Source: Methanobrevibacter millerae
GTDB lineage: Archaea; Methanobacteriota; Methanobacteria; Methanobacteriales; Methanobacteriaceae
Assembly: GCF_001477655.1 (NCBI RefSeq)
Contig: NZ_CP011266.1
Span: 2,278,001 to 2,342,000 of the forward strand
Length of the DNA: 64,000 bases
Direction of reading: 5' to 3'
Every line of letters begins with the position of its first letter. Position 1 is the first letter of the stretch. Positions 26,636 through 35,137 of the stretch are shown one piece after another. The notes beneath the pieces were generated by a model. It saw only the letters and a list, made by a program, of their open reading frames with translations, was not told where the DNA came from and made no database searches. A program made the position numbers and the translations under genes.

Positions 26636-28867
26636 ATGACAGCAAAAAAGATTTTAACTCAAGGAATTGTTCAGGGTGTCGGCTTTAGACCATATGTATA
26701 TAGATTAGCCACTGATTTGAATTTGAATGGCTATGTCAGAAATTTGGGAAATGTGGTTGAAATCATCCTTGAAGGAAATGATATTGACTTGTTTATTGAA
26801 AGGCTTCAAAATGAATTGCCTCCAATAGCTAGAATTGACTCCATCAAAGTCCTTGACATTGATGAAAAGGATTATGATGATTTTAAGATTGTTGAAAGTT
26901 CAGATTCATATTCCGGAGTAAGTGTAATTCCACCGGACATTGCAATCTGCGACAGCTGTCTTGGAGAAATCAGAAACCCTCAAGACAGACGCTACAAATA
27001 TCCTTTCAATGCATGCACAGACTGCGGACCCAGATTTACCGTAATCGACAGCGTTCCATATGACAGGGACAAGACATCAATGGATGAGTTTCCCCTTTGT
27101 GATGAGTGTTTGGTTGAGTACAGAAATCCCCTTGACAGACGTTATCATGGCGAGGCGATATGCTGCAGCGACTGCGGACCTCAAATGGCAATATATAATG
27201 GGAATTCCATGATTGAATCAGATAATCCCATCAAGTTAGGTGCCGACAAGTTAAAAGAAGGTAAAATCTTAGCAATAAAAGGTATTGGTGGAACACATCT
27301 TGTTGTTGATGCATATAATGATAATGCAATAACAGAATTAAGATCAAGATTAAACAGGCCAAACCAGGCTTTTGCTGTTATGAGCAGTGATTTGAATGCC
27401 ATAAAGAGGTATGCGAAATTATCTGCTAGAGAAATCGAAACCATCACTTCCAACAAAAGGCCAATTGTTATTTTAAAGAAAAATGATAATTATAACTTCC
27501 CGGAAAGCCTATCACCAGGCCTTCACAACATTGGAGTAATGCTTCCATACTCCCCGATGCATTATCTTCTCTTTGATGAAGGAGAAATTGACACCTATGT
27601 TATGACTTCCGCAAACATCCCAGGCGAGCCAATGATGATTGACAATGAAGAAATCATCAACGGCATCAGCGACTATTCATTGATTCATAACCGTAATATC
27701 CTAAACCGATGCGATGATTCGGTAATCAGGTTCAGAAATGATGAGCTTTCATTCATTCGCCGTTCAAGAGGATATACTCCGGAGCCATACACGATAAATT
27801 ATGATGTAAATGACTTGAATGTCTTATCCTTAGGTCCGGAACTTGATGTTACATTTTGTCTTGCAACTGAAGGCATTGCATACCCATCACAGCATATCGG
27901 AAATACCAATAAAGTAAAGACACTTGATTTCCTTAAAAGTTCTATCAAGCATATGAAAAGAATAACAAAGATATGCAATATAGATGCAGTTGCATGTGAT
28001 TTACACCCACAATTTTTCACAACGAAATTGGCTTATGAATTTGGAGTTGATGTAATCCCAGTCCAGCACCATCATGCACATGCTGTCGCCCTTGCAAACG
28101 ACCATGAAGTTGATGAGATGATTGTAATAGCTGCAGACGGAACCGGATATGGCGATGACCACACAAGCTGGGGAGGAGAAATTCTCTACACTGACATTAA
28201 AGATTATGAGAGAATGGCTCACCTGGAAAGACAGAAGATGCCTGGCGGAGACCTTGCAACAAGGTACCCAATCAGAATGCTTTTAAGCATCTTAAAAGAT
28301 GAAAAGATGATTAAAAATTATGTAAAGCATTTCAAATATGGAGAAATCGAAATCAAAAATATATTCAGACAGCTTGATGCAGGAATCAATGTAGGAGTGA
28401 CCACAAGTACTGGAAGAGTTCTTGATTCAGTTTCAGCAGCTTTGGAAATATGCAATGAAAGAACATATGAAGGTGAAGCATCAATGAAGCTTGAATCAGC
28501 AGCATATTATTCAACAAATGATTTAGAATTGCCTTTGATTATTGAAGATAACGTTTTAAATACCTCTGAAATTCTTCGTGAGGTTGTTAATTTATATTCA
28601 AAAGGATATAAAAAATCAGACATTGCCTGCGCCGCTCAAAAAACAATAGCTGAAGGGTTAAGCGAGCTTGCAATCCAATCCGCAGACAAGAAAGGACTTG
28701 AAGATATTGGAGCAACAGGTGGAGTGTTTTATAATGAAGCAATTACTGATGCAGTGAAAAATTATATTGAATCCAAGGAGTATAATTTCCTGCAACATAA
28801 AAACACATGCTGCGGAGACGGTTCAGTTAGCCTAGGTCAGGCAATTGTTGCAAAAATTAAAAAATAG
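26636..28867 (+). CDS. hypF: Carbamoyltransferase HypF, [NiFe] hydrogenase maturation
   Basis: Makes the thiocarboxamide on HypE that becomes the CN ligands of [NiFe] hydrogenases. The domains in order are acylphosphatase (QGIVQGVGFRPYVYRLA, 9-25), zinc fingers (CDSCLGEI...CTDCGPRF...CDECL...CSDCGPQ), YrdC-like (LAIKGIGGTHLVVDA, RPNQAFAVM) and Kae1/carbamoyltransferase (VQHHHAHAVALANDHE, AADGTGYGDD, GATGGVFYNEAI). At 743 residues it is full length. Methanogens of this group depend on several [NiFe] hydrogenases, so the gene is expected to be essential. Confidence 0.96.
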   Translation: MTAKKILTQGIVQGVGFRPYVYRLATDLNLNGYVRNLGNVVEIILEGNDIDLFIERLQNELPPIARIDSIKVLDIDEKDYDDFKIVESSDSYSGVSVIPPDIAICDSCLGEIRNPQDRRYKYPFNACTDCGPRFTVIDSVPYDRDKTSMDEFPLCDECLVEYRNPLDRRYHGEAICCSDCGPQMAIYNGNSMIESDNPIKLGADKLKEGKILAIKGIGGTHLVVDAYNDNAITELRSRLNRPNQAFAVMSSDLNAIKRYAKLSAREIETITSNKRPIVILKKNDNYNFPESLSPGLHNIGVMLPYSPMHYLLFDEGEIDTYVMTSANIPGEPMMIDNEEIINGISDYSLIHNRNILNRCDDSVIRFRNDELSFIRRSRGYTPEPYTINYDVNDLNVLSLGPELDVTFCLATEGIAYPSQHIGNTNKVKTLDFLKSSIKHMKRITKICNIDAVACDLHPQFFTTKLAYEFGVDVIPVQHHHAHAVALANDHEVDEMIVIAADGTGYGDDHTSWGGEILYTDIKDYERMAHLERQKMPGGDLATRYPIRMLLSILKDEKMIKNYVKHFKYGEIEIKNIFRQLDAGINVGVTTSTGRVLDSVSAALEICNERTYEGEASMKLESAAYYSTNDLELPLIIEDNVLNTSEILREVVNLYSKGYKKSDIACAAQKTIAEGLSELAIQSADKKGLEDIGATGGVFYNEAITDAVKNYIESKEYNFLQHKNTCCGDGSVSLGQAIVAKIKK

Positions 28868-28919
28868 ACAATACAAATAAAAAAAGATAAAAAAAGTTAT
28901 AACTAATACAAATTATCAA

Positions 28920-29492
28920 TTATCTGCTTCTTAGAGTTCTCTCAAGGATATATTCAGCTCTTGCCTTTAAATTATCATATAATCTGATTTGATTTTTTAA
29001 TTCCTCTAAGGCTTCCATTTGACCATTATCCAATCTTTTTTCTATATCCAATAACTTGGACCATTCATCACCTGAAGGCAATTGCAGAGTGTCGCGAGTG
29101 TCCTGGAAATTTACATCAAATGAATTCTTATTTATAGTAATCTGTATAGTCACTTCATTGTCAAGATCATAATATTTACGCGGTCTTCCCCTCAAAATCT
29201 TTTTATAAGAAGAATTCAATATCCCCACATCTTCCATAGCCCTCAAGTGAGCGATAACTGCCTTTTGACCGACATTAAGTTCATTTGAGATTTCACTTAC
29301 AAACATCGGTTCCCTTCTTAAGAGGTCTATTATATCTCTTCTTGTTTTACAGCCCATTACATCTAAAATATCTTCTTTATCTATTTCTCCAAGATCACTA
29401 CCGTAATTTCCCCTGATTTCTATACCATCAGAAGAAGAATTACCTTTATTTTGAAACTTGGTATTTTTTTTAATTTCATTTGTATCAGTCAT
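28920..29492 (-). CDS. HSR1-like winged-helix heat-shock regulator
   Basis: The 190-residue ArsR-type winged helix lies at about residues 40-105 (DILDVMGCKTRRDIIDLLRREPMFVSEISNELN, AVIAHLRAMEDVGIL, RGRPRKYYDL). It is followed by a short beta region and a C-terminal helical dimerisation part. The assignment to the archaeal heat-shock repressor HSR1 rests on context. A palindrome TAAC-N5-GTTA lies 29 bp ahead of its own start, and two copies lie ahead of grpE-dnaK-dnaJ 3 kb away. It is probably an autoregulated repressor of the chaperone operon. The gene converges on hypF. Confidence 0.75.
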   Translation of the reverse strand: MTDTNEIKKNTKFQNKGNSSSDGIEIRGNYGSDLGEIDKEDILDVMGCKTRRDIIDLLRREPMFVSEISNELNVGQKAVIAHLRAMEDVGILNSSYKKILRGRPRKYYDLDNEVTIQITINKNSFDVNFQDTRDTLQLPSGDEWSKLLDIEKRLDNGQMEALEELKNQIRLYDNLKARAEYILERTLRSR

Positions 29493-29513
29493 GATTATAC
29501 ATTATATCAAAAC

Positions 29514-29545
29514 ATTTATATAACTTTTTGTTACTATAATATTTG
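29514..29545 (-). promoter_or_regulatory. TATA box and HSR1-type operator of the regulator gene
   Basis: TAACTTTTTGTTA (29521-29533) is a TAAC-N5-GTTA palindrome. On the minus strand it sits directly upstream of TTATATAAATG, the regulator's likely TATA box. The stretch around it (TATAACTTTTTGTTACTATA) is almost the same as at 32314-32333 before grpE. Confidence 0.65.
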
Positions 29546-29650
29546 AAAAATTAATATACCAATTTCATTTTTTCACATAGCCGCACTTCAACAATTTATA
29601 TTTATTACATATTGAAAAATTAGTAATACAGAATTTTCCAAGGTGAGAAA

Positions 29651-29899
29651 ATGGCACATCAAAATATCGATAAGTTCTTCAAAGTATCAGCAATACTTTT
29701 TGGACAGCAATTTGTTGATGCTTTTGGACTGAATTATAATATAATTAGATTATATAGAAATGAACTGAATAGTTTAAATGGAAAAAACTATTTTACAGAT
29801 TTGGTGTTTGAAACACGGGAAGGAATATTGTTGAATTTTGAATTTCAAGATGTGAAAATTAAAAAAAAATGATTTAAAAAGATATATGGAATTTGAACT
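29651..29899 (+). pseudogene. Rpn-type nuclease/transposase, N-terminal fragment
   Basis: After a good SD (AAGGTGAG) the frame reads MAHQNIDKFFKVS... then TDLVFETREGILLNFEFQ, the PD-(D/E)XK signature of the Rpn family of recombination-promoting nucleases (TIGR01784-like putative transposases). A run of nine A bases (29861-29869) shifts the frame and stops it at residue 73; with one base fewer it would go on NDLKRYMEFEL up to the insertion sequence at 29901. The gene is therefore broken twice, by a slipped homopolymer and by the IS. C-terminal remnants lie on the other side. Confidence 0.65.
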
Positions 29900-29900
29900 A

Positions 29901-29922
29901 CCTCGACATATAGATGTCGAGG
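29901..29922. repeat. IS end hairpin (3' side of tnpB)
   Basis: CCTCGACAT and ATGTCGAGG form a 9-bp stem around ATAG, nine bases beyond the tnpB stop. In IS605-type elements this end also forms the 3' part of the guide RNA (omega RNA) used by TnpB. Confidence 0.7.
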
Positions 29923-29931
29923 ATTCTTACT

Positions 29932-31140
29932 TCACGGGCCAGTACTTTCCCACGAAAGTAGAATTACCGTGCTATCCCCCCAGTTCCTGAGGTTCACAAA
30001 TGTTTCATCCATTAAAAGCCTTAATCCTTCTTTTTTGATGTTTTTTGCGGCGTTGATGTCTCGGTCATGGTGTGTTTGGCAATGTGGACATGTCCATTCT
30101 TTTTTGTCGCCTAAGTCTTTGCAGTAGTATCCGCATTGGCTGCAAATTTTGCTTGAAGGAAACCATTTGCTTATTTGGATGAATTTTTTTCCATACCACT
30201 CGCATTTGTATTTTATCATTTCTACTAGTTTTTTCCATGATATGCTTTGTAGGCGTGAGCTTAAATCTGTATTTTGGAATAGTTCTTTGATGTCTAGGCT
30301 CTCCATGCAGATTATGTCGTAGTTTTTTACTATGTAGTGGCTTAATTTGTGGTATGCATCATTTATTCTGTTTGTTTTTCTTTGTATCCATTTGCCTAGT
30401 GTTTTTAGTATTTTATTGTAGCGGTTGCTGTTGTATTTTTTTCGGGATAAGACTCGATAGTATTTTTTGATCATTTTATCCTCGTGTGTGGTGTCTAAAT
30501 TGGTTATCTTTAGTCCGTTGCTGAGGGTGGCTAGTGTTCGTATGCCTAGATCAATTCCTACTGCTTTGTCTGTCTTTTCCATGGGTTGTTTTTCTGTTTC
30601 GATGTTGAAAACTGCGTAGTAATGGTTGTGTTCTTTTTTGATGGTTACGTTGTTGATTTTGGATTCTTTTAGTAATTGTTTATATTGTGGGCTGGTACGG
30701 TAATGTACTTCTCCCAATACAGGTAAAACAATTATGCTACTGGTTATTTTGATATTATTATTGTTTTGTATTCTGAATCCGTTTTTTGGATTTTTTTTGG
30801 ATTTGAATTTTGGATAATTGGAATTTTTTTTAAAAAATCCATTAAATGAGCGTATTAAGTCACGATAGACTTGCTGCAATGTGCTAGATTCGCTTTCATA
30901 TAAAAATGAATATTCCTTTTTCAACATTGTTAACATTGTATTGAATGTGGTTTGATTGCATTTTAGCTTTGTATAACCATGTTGTTTAAATAATTCAAAG
31001 GTTTTTTGGTATTCTGTTAATAAATTATTCCAGACAAATCTAACATTGCCCAGACTCCGATTAAATTTATCCACCATAACCTTATCAGGATACAACTTAA
31101 CCTTTAAACCTTCATTAACAATATTACACTCACCTAACAT
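29932..31140 (-). CDS. tnpB: TnpB, RNA-guided nuclease of IS605-type element
   Basis: The protein of about 402 residues has an intact RuvC nuclease: GIDLGIRTLATLSNG (first Asp), CMESLDIKELF (Glu), a four-cysteine zinc finger (CSQCGYYCKDL...CPHC) and HDRDINAAKNI (last Asp). The N-terminal KVKLYPDKVMVDKFN region is the usual helix-turn-helix start. TnpB is the ancestor of Cas12 and cuts DNA with an RNA from the element's own end. The frame extends to TTG 31155; ATG 31140 is used here, with weak support. The intact catalytic set suggests it is active or recently acquired. Confidence 0.9.
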   Translation of the reverse strand: MLGECNIVNEGLKVKLYPDKVMVDKFNRSLGNVRFVWNNLLTEYQKTFELFKQHGYTKLKCNQTTFNTMLTMLKKEYSFLYESESSTLQQVYRDLIRSFNGFFKKNSNYPKFKSKKNPKNGFRIQNNNNIKITSSIIVLPVLGEVHYRTSPQYKQLLKESKINNVTIKKEHNHYYAVFNIETEKQPMEKTDKAVGIDLGIRTLATLSNGLKITNLDTTHEDKMIKKYYRVLSRKKYNSNRYNKILKTLGKWIQRKTNRINDAYHKLSHYIVKNYDIICMESLDIKELFQNTDLSSRLQSISWKKLVEMIKYKCEWYGKKFIQISKWFPSSKICSQCGYYCKDLGDKKEWTCPHCQTHHDRDINAAKNIKKEGLRLLMDETFVNLRNWGDSTVILLSWESTGP

Positions 31141-31268
31141 GATAAAACACATCAAATATCTATTTTATATTTCAATTAATTTTGAACACAAAATATAATA
31201 TATCAACCGACAATATATAAAGAATAACCAAGAGCATTTGATAACTAATGCCCTTTTTGTGCAATCAT

Positions 31269-31290
31269 CCTCGACTTAAAGAAGTCGAGG
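31269..31290. repeat. IS end hairpin (5' side of tnpB)
   Basis: CCTCGACTT and AAGTCGAGG form a 9-bp stem around AAAG, matching the hairpin at the other end in seven of nine arm bases and three of four loop bases. Confidence 0.7.
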
Positions 31291-31800
31291 TATTCTTGCA
31301 CCATTTAGATAAAAATTACATATTAAGGGAATTACTAAATTTATTCCCATATTATTTAATTTTATTACAAAACCAAATCAAAATTAGCCCACCAAAAAAG
31401 TTCAATTTCAATTATAATACCAATTACAATACCATAAAGCAAAACTCAAAAAAGGAGATAACAATGAATGAGAACACCGATGAAATATATGAAAAAGTAA
31501 TGAACAGTGGAATACTGGAACAGGGAATAAAAATAGGAATGAAAAAAGGAAGAGAAATAGGAAGAGAAGAAGGAATAGAAAAAGGAATAAAAGAAGGAAT
31601 AGAAGAAGGAAGAGAAGAAGGAATAAAAGAAGGAAGAGAAGAAGGAAGAAAAGAAGGAAGAGAAGAAGGAATAAAAGAAGGAAGATTTAATCTAGCAATC
31701 GAATTAAAAAATACTTTATTGAATTGACTAAGCCATCGAACTAAGTGGATTCACCAGAAAAGAACTAGAAAACGAAACATTAACACCAAAACAAACAAAA
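31291..31800 (+). pseudogene. Rpn-type protein, C-terminal remnant (copy 1)
   Basis: After an upstream AT-rich stretch and a good SD (AAAGGAGATAAC), the frame from 31464 reads MNENTDEIYEKVMNSGILEQGIKIG, then a long Glu/Arg/Gly/Ile/Lys helix and RFNLAIELKN, the usual C-terminal tail of Rpn-family proteins. One inserted base near 31711-31725 gives a stop at 31725; the rest of the tail (ELSGFTRKELE-like) continues in another frame. It is a near copy of the following unit. Confidence 0.6.
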
Positions 31801-32196
31801 ATTTAACATAATAGGAGAATTAGCAAAAAAAATTCCCCTACCATTTAATTTTTATATCAAAAAACAAATCAAAATTAACCCACCAAAAAAGTTCAATTTC
31901 AATTATAATACCAATTACAATACCATAAAGCAAAACTCAAAAAAGGAGATAACAATGAATGAGAACACTGATGAAATATATGAAAAAGTAATGAACAGTG
32001 GAATACTGGAACAGGGAATAAAAATAGGAATGGAAAAAGGAAGAGAAATAGGAAGGGAAGAAGGAATAGAAAAAGGAATAAAAGAAGGAAGATTTAATCT
32101 AGCAATCGAATTAAAAAATACATTAGGAATTGACAAAGCCATCGAACTAAGCGGATTCACAAGAAAAGAACTAGAAAACGAAACATTAACCACAGA
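31371..32196 (+). repeat. Tandem duplication of the Rpn 3' region
   Basis: Two direct copies, about 31371-31790 and 31861-32196, share almost every base, including non-coding sequence in front (CCCACCAAAAAAGTTCAATT), the SD and the coding tail. They differ in an 84-bp expansion and a one-base insertion in copy 1. Confidence 0.75.
31549..31684 (+). repeat. 12-bp minisatellite in Rpn remnant
   Basis: Purine-only 12-base units such as GGAAGAGAAGAA and GGAATAAAAGAA encode tetrapeptides (GREE, GIKE). Copy 1 holds seven more units than the matching place in copy 2, a direct sign of repeat expansion. Confidence 0.7.
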
Positions 32197-32200
32197 ATAA
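31955..32200 (+). pseudogene. Rpn-type protein, C-terminal remnant (copy 2)
   Basis: The frame of 81 codons reads MNENTDEIYEKVMNSGILEQ..., a short Gly/Glu/Lys/Arg helix, then RFNLAIELKNTLGIDKAIELSGFTRKELENETL. This is the intact C-terminal tail of an Rpn-family protein without its nuclease domain. It has a good SD (AAAGGAG) and no frameshift, so a small protein might still be made. The nuclease core is absent, so I call it a remnant. Confidence 0.55.
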
Positions 32201-32309
32201 TCAATATAACTTATTTTTAAATTATTAAAAATAAATTCCTAATCTTTTAAATGTAATATATTATTAGAAAATTATTTTTTCAAAAAAGTTAATTCAAATA
32301 ATCGAAACC

Positions 32310-32363
32310 TTTATATAACCTTTTGTTACTATAATAATGTAGGAGAAAGATAACTTTTTGTTA
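32310..32363 (+). promoter_or_regulatory. Heat-shock promoter of grpE-dnaK-dnaJ with two operators
   Basis: The TATA box TTTATATAA (32310-32318) runs straight into the palindrome TAACCTTTTGTTA (32316-32328). A second, TAACTTTTTGTTA (32351-32363), follows 35 bp on. A start near 32340 would lie between them, so a bound dimer would block initiation. Both match the site ahead of the HSR1-like gene. Confidence 0.7.
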
Positions 32364-32380
32364 CTTTAATATTTGGTTTC

Positions 32381-32506
32381 AAAAACTCGGAGTAATAACT
32401 CTTAAAAGATGAACCATTTTCCTATATGTCCATAAATTCCTAAAAACCGAATTGTCAAAGTACAAAAATAGTAATTCTCTGCAATGAGTTATTACAAAGA
32501 GTTTTT
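32381..32506 (+). promoter_or_regulatory. Long-range hairpin in the grpE leader
   Basis: Two nested stems bracket most of the 5' leader. AAAAACTC (32381-32388) pairs with GAGTTTTT (32499-32506), and GTAATAACTC (32392-32401) pairs with GAGTTATTAC (32486-32495). That is 18 pairs with one 3x3 internal loop and an 84-base loop. The grpE ribosome binding site (GGGTGAG, 32518-32524) lies 12 bases past the stem. It is AT-rich and could melt with heat, but this is inference. Confidence 0.5.
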
Positions 32507-32527
32507 AATAAACAATAGGGTGAGTTA

Positions 32528-33079
32528 ATGGTAGACAAGAAAAAAGAAAAAGAAGTAGAAGAAAGCGAAAGTCTTCAAGAAAAATATGATGAACTTCTTG
32601 AGGAGTTAGCCAAAAAGGATGAGGAGATTGAATCCCTTAAGGAAGATCTCGAAAAGCAAGAAGGCGAAACTCAAGAATATGTATCACTATCTCAAAGGCT
32701 TCAGGCAGATTTTGAAAACTTCAAAAAAATAACTGATAAAAGGAATGCTGAAGTTGTAAAATTTGCAAATGAAAATCTCATAAAAGAATTCATCGATTGT
32801 TACGAAGACCTCGAAAGATCCCTAACAATTGAAAAGGATGAAGATTTCAGAGAAGGTGTTGAACTCATATACAATAAATTCAAAGACATCCTAACAAAAG
32901 AAGGCGTTGAAGAAATCCCTGCAAAAGGCGAAAAGTTCGACTTGAACAAACATGAAGCATTGATGGTTCAGGAAAGCGAAGACGTCGAAAACGGATATAT
33001 TATAGATGAGTTGATGAAAGGATACACATATAAAGACAAAGTTTTAAAATACTCAAAAGTAATCGTTTGTAAAAAATAA
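32528..33079 (+). CDS. grpE: GrpE nucleotide exchange factor
   Basis: Releases ADP from DnaK. The 183-residue protein has an acidic N-terminal coiled coil (about 10-60), the GrpE core LQADFENFKKITDKRNAEV, EFIDCYEDLERSL, and the C-terminal beta domain FDLNKHEALMVQES..GYIIDELMKGYTYKDKVLKYSKVIV. It is first in the heat-shock operon, under the two-operator promoter, with a leader of about 190 bases. The ATG at 32528 follows GGGTGAG. It is 46 bp from dnaK. Confidence 0.96.
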   Translation: MVDKKKEKEVEESESLQEKYDELLEELAKKDEEIESLKEDLEKQEGETQEYVSLSQRLQADFENFKKITDKRNAEVVKFANENLIKEFIDCYEDLERSLTIEKDEDFREGVELIYNKFKDILTKEGVEEIPAKGEKFDLNKHEALMVQESEDVENGYIIDELMKGYTYKDKVLKYSKVIVCKK

Positions 33080-33125
33080 TCATGTTTATTAAATTATAAT
33101 TAAATTAAAAAAATTGGTGATAATT

Positions 33126-35009
33126 ATGTCAGATAATAAAAAAGAAAAAATTATTGGTATTGATTTAGGTACAAGTAACTCAGCAGCATCCGTGCTTGTA
33201 GGAGGAAAACCAACCACTATCCCTTCAGCAGAAGGTGCAAGCCAATACGGTAAATCCTTCCCAAGTTATGTTGCATTTACTGAAGACGGTCAAATGTTAG
33301 TCGGTGAACCAGCAAGAAGACAAGCTGTAACCAACCCAGAAAACACCATCAGTGCAATCAAAAGATTGATGGGTACCGACAAAAAAGTAACTGCTAACGG
33401 AAAACAGTATTCCCCACAGGAAATCTCAGCATTCATCTTGCAAAAAATCAAAAAGGACGCTGAAACCTTCCTCGGAGAACCTATTGAAAAAGCTGTTATT
33501 ACCGTACCGGCTTACTTTGACGACAACCAAAGGACTGCAACCAAAGACGCAGGTACCATTGCTGGTCTTGATGTAGTAAGACTCGTAAACGAACCAACCG
33601 CAGCAAGTTTAGCTTACGGTTTAGACAAACAGGATGACGATGACATCAACATCATGGTATACGATTTAGGTGGAGGTACCTTAGACGTAACCATCATGGA
33701 ATTCGGTGGAGGAGTATTTGAAGTAAAATCCACTAGCGGGGACACTCAACTCGGTGGTACTGATATGGATAATGTATTGCTCAACTACTTAGCTGATGAA
33801 TTCAAAGCAAAAGAAGGTATTGACTTAAGAGATAACGATCAGGCAGTACAAAGATTAAGAGAAGCTGCTGAAAAAGCAAAAATCGAATTGTCCACTACTT
33901 TAACCACCGAAGTAAACTTGCCATTCATTGCAATGGGATCTGACGGAACTCCTAAAAACTTAATCGAAAGTTTAACCCGAGCTAAATTAGAAGAGTTAGT
34001 TGATGGAATCATTCAAAAATCAGGTAAACCAATGCAACAAGCATTAGATGATGCAAAAATGAGCAAAAGTGAAATTGATAAAATCATTTTAGTCGGTGGA
34101 CCTACCAGAATGCCATGCGTACAGGCATATGTTGAAAAATTCATTGGTAAACCAGTTGAAAGAGGAATAGACCCAATGGAATGTGTATCCATGGGAGCAT
34201 CCATCCAAGGAGGAGTATTAGCTGGAGAAATTAAAGATTTAGTATTATTAGATGTAACTCCTTTATCCTTAGGTATTGAAACTCTCGGTGGAGTATCAAC
34301 AACCTTAATCGAAAGGAACACTACAATCCCAACCAAAAAAAGCCAAATCTTTTCAACTGCAGCAGACAATCAACCTTCCGTAGACATCAACGTACTTCAA
34401 GGTGAAAGAAGAATGGCTGCTGACAACACTTCCCTCGGACGTTTCCAATTGGTCGGAATTCCACCTGCACCAAGAGGTGTTCCACAAATTGAAGTAACAT
34501 TCGATATTGACGCAAACGGTATTATCAATGTTACTGCAAAAGACAAAGGAACCGGAAAAGAGCAAGCTATTACAATTACTTCTTCAACCAAATTATCTGA
34601 TGAAGAGATTGAACAAAAAATCAAAGAAGCAGAAATGAATGCTGAAGCAGATAAGAAAAAACAAGAAGAAATTGAAATCAGAAACAATGCAGACTCATTA
34701 ATTTACACATCTGAAAAAACATTAGAAGAACTTGGAGATAAAGTATCCGAAGATGAAAAATCAAATGTTGAAAAATTAGTTGGTGAATTAAGAGAAATCA
34801 TAGCCGGAGACGATGTTGACGCTATCAAGTCAAAAACCGAAGAATTAGAAAAAGTAGTCCAAGAAATTGGTGCAAAAATCTATCAGCAAGCACAGGCTGA
34901 AGCACAGGCTCAGCAAGCTGCCGGCCAAGATCCAAATGCTGGCGCTCAAGATGCTCCAAATGATGATGACGACACAATTGACGCAGACTACAAAGTAAAA
35001 GATGATTAG
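33126..35009 (+). CDS. dnaK: Molecular chaperone DnaK (Hsp70)
   Basis: ATP-dependent holdase/foldase, cytoplasmic. The 627 residues begin [19 protein letters not shown]. They contain [39 protein letters not shown] and [10 protein letters not shown], the linker [14 protein letters not shown], and the substrate domain, ending in a Q/A-rich tail and acidic [15 protein letters not shown]. The ATG at 33126 follows GGTGAT (33116-33121) at ideal spacing; the TTG at 33114 would bury it. DnaK in methanogens was acquired from bacteria, and the operon order grpE-dnaK-dnaJ is the bacterial one. Confidence 0.98.
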   Translation: MSDNKKEKIIGIDLGTSNSAASVLVGGKPTTIPSAEGASQYGKSFPSYVAFTEDGQMLVGEPARRQAVTNPENTISAIKRLMGTDKKVTANGKQYSPQEISAFILQKIKKDAETFLGEPIEKAVITVPAYFDDNQRTATKDAGTIAGLDVVRLVNEPTAASLAYGLDKQDDDDINIMVYDLGGGTLDVTIMEFGGGVFEVKSTSGDTQLGGTDMDNVLLNYLADEFKAKEGIDLRDNDQAVQRLREAAEKAKIELSTTLTTEVNLPFIAMGSDGTPKNLIESLTRAKLEELVDGIIQKSGKPMQQALDDAKMSKSEIDKIILVGGPTRMPCVQAYVEKFIGKPVERGIDPMECVSMGASIQGGVLAGEIKDLVLLDVTPLSLGIETLGGVSTTLIERNTTIPTKKSQIFSTAADNQPSVDINVLQGERRMAADNTSLGRFQLVGIPPAPRGVPQIEVTFDIDANGIINVTAKDKGTGKEQAITITSSTKLSDEEIEQKIKEAEMNAEADKKKQEEIEIRNNADSLIYTSEKTLEELGDKVSEDEKSNVEKLVGELREIIAGDDVDAIKSKTEELEKVVQEIGAKIYQQAQAEAQAQQAAGQDPNAGAQDAPNDDDDTIDADYKVKDD

Positions 35010-35137
35010 ATTTATTGAATAAATGTTTTATCTCAAAAGTAGTTATCAGAATCAGAATCAATAAAAATAAACTAACAGAGAGATGAAACATTTTTATTTT
35101 TTTATCTAATTTTTTAAATAAATTTTAAGGTGAATAA

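Larger units (their letters stand above)
29901..31290 (-). mobile_element. IS200/IS605-type element carrying tnpB only
   Basis: A tnpB gene is flanked on both sides by near-identical subterminal hairpins (CCTCGAC arms, 29901-29922 and 31269-31290), each followed on the plus strand by ATTCTT. There is no Y1 transposase (tnpA), so movement would need one in trans. It lies inside an Rpn-type gene whose N- and C-terminal parts are seen on either side. The exact cleavage ends were not determined. Confidence 0.75.

Noticed and set aside
31248-31463. Upstream start of the Rpn remnant at 31248
   Set aside because: The first codons come from the IS end hairpin and the following AT-rich non-coding repeat, which recurs without an open frame in copy 2.
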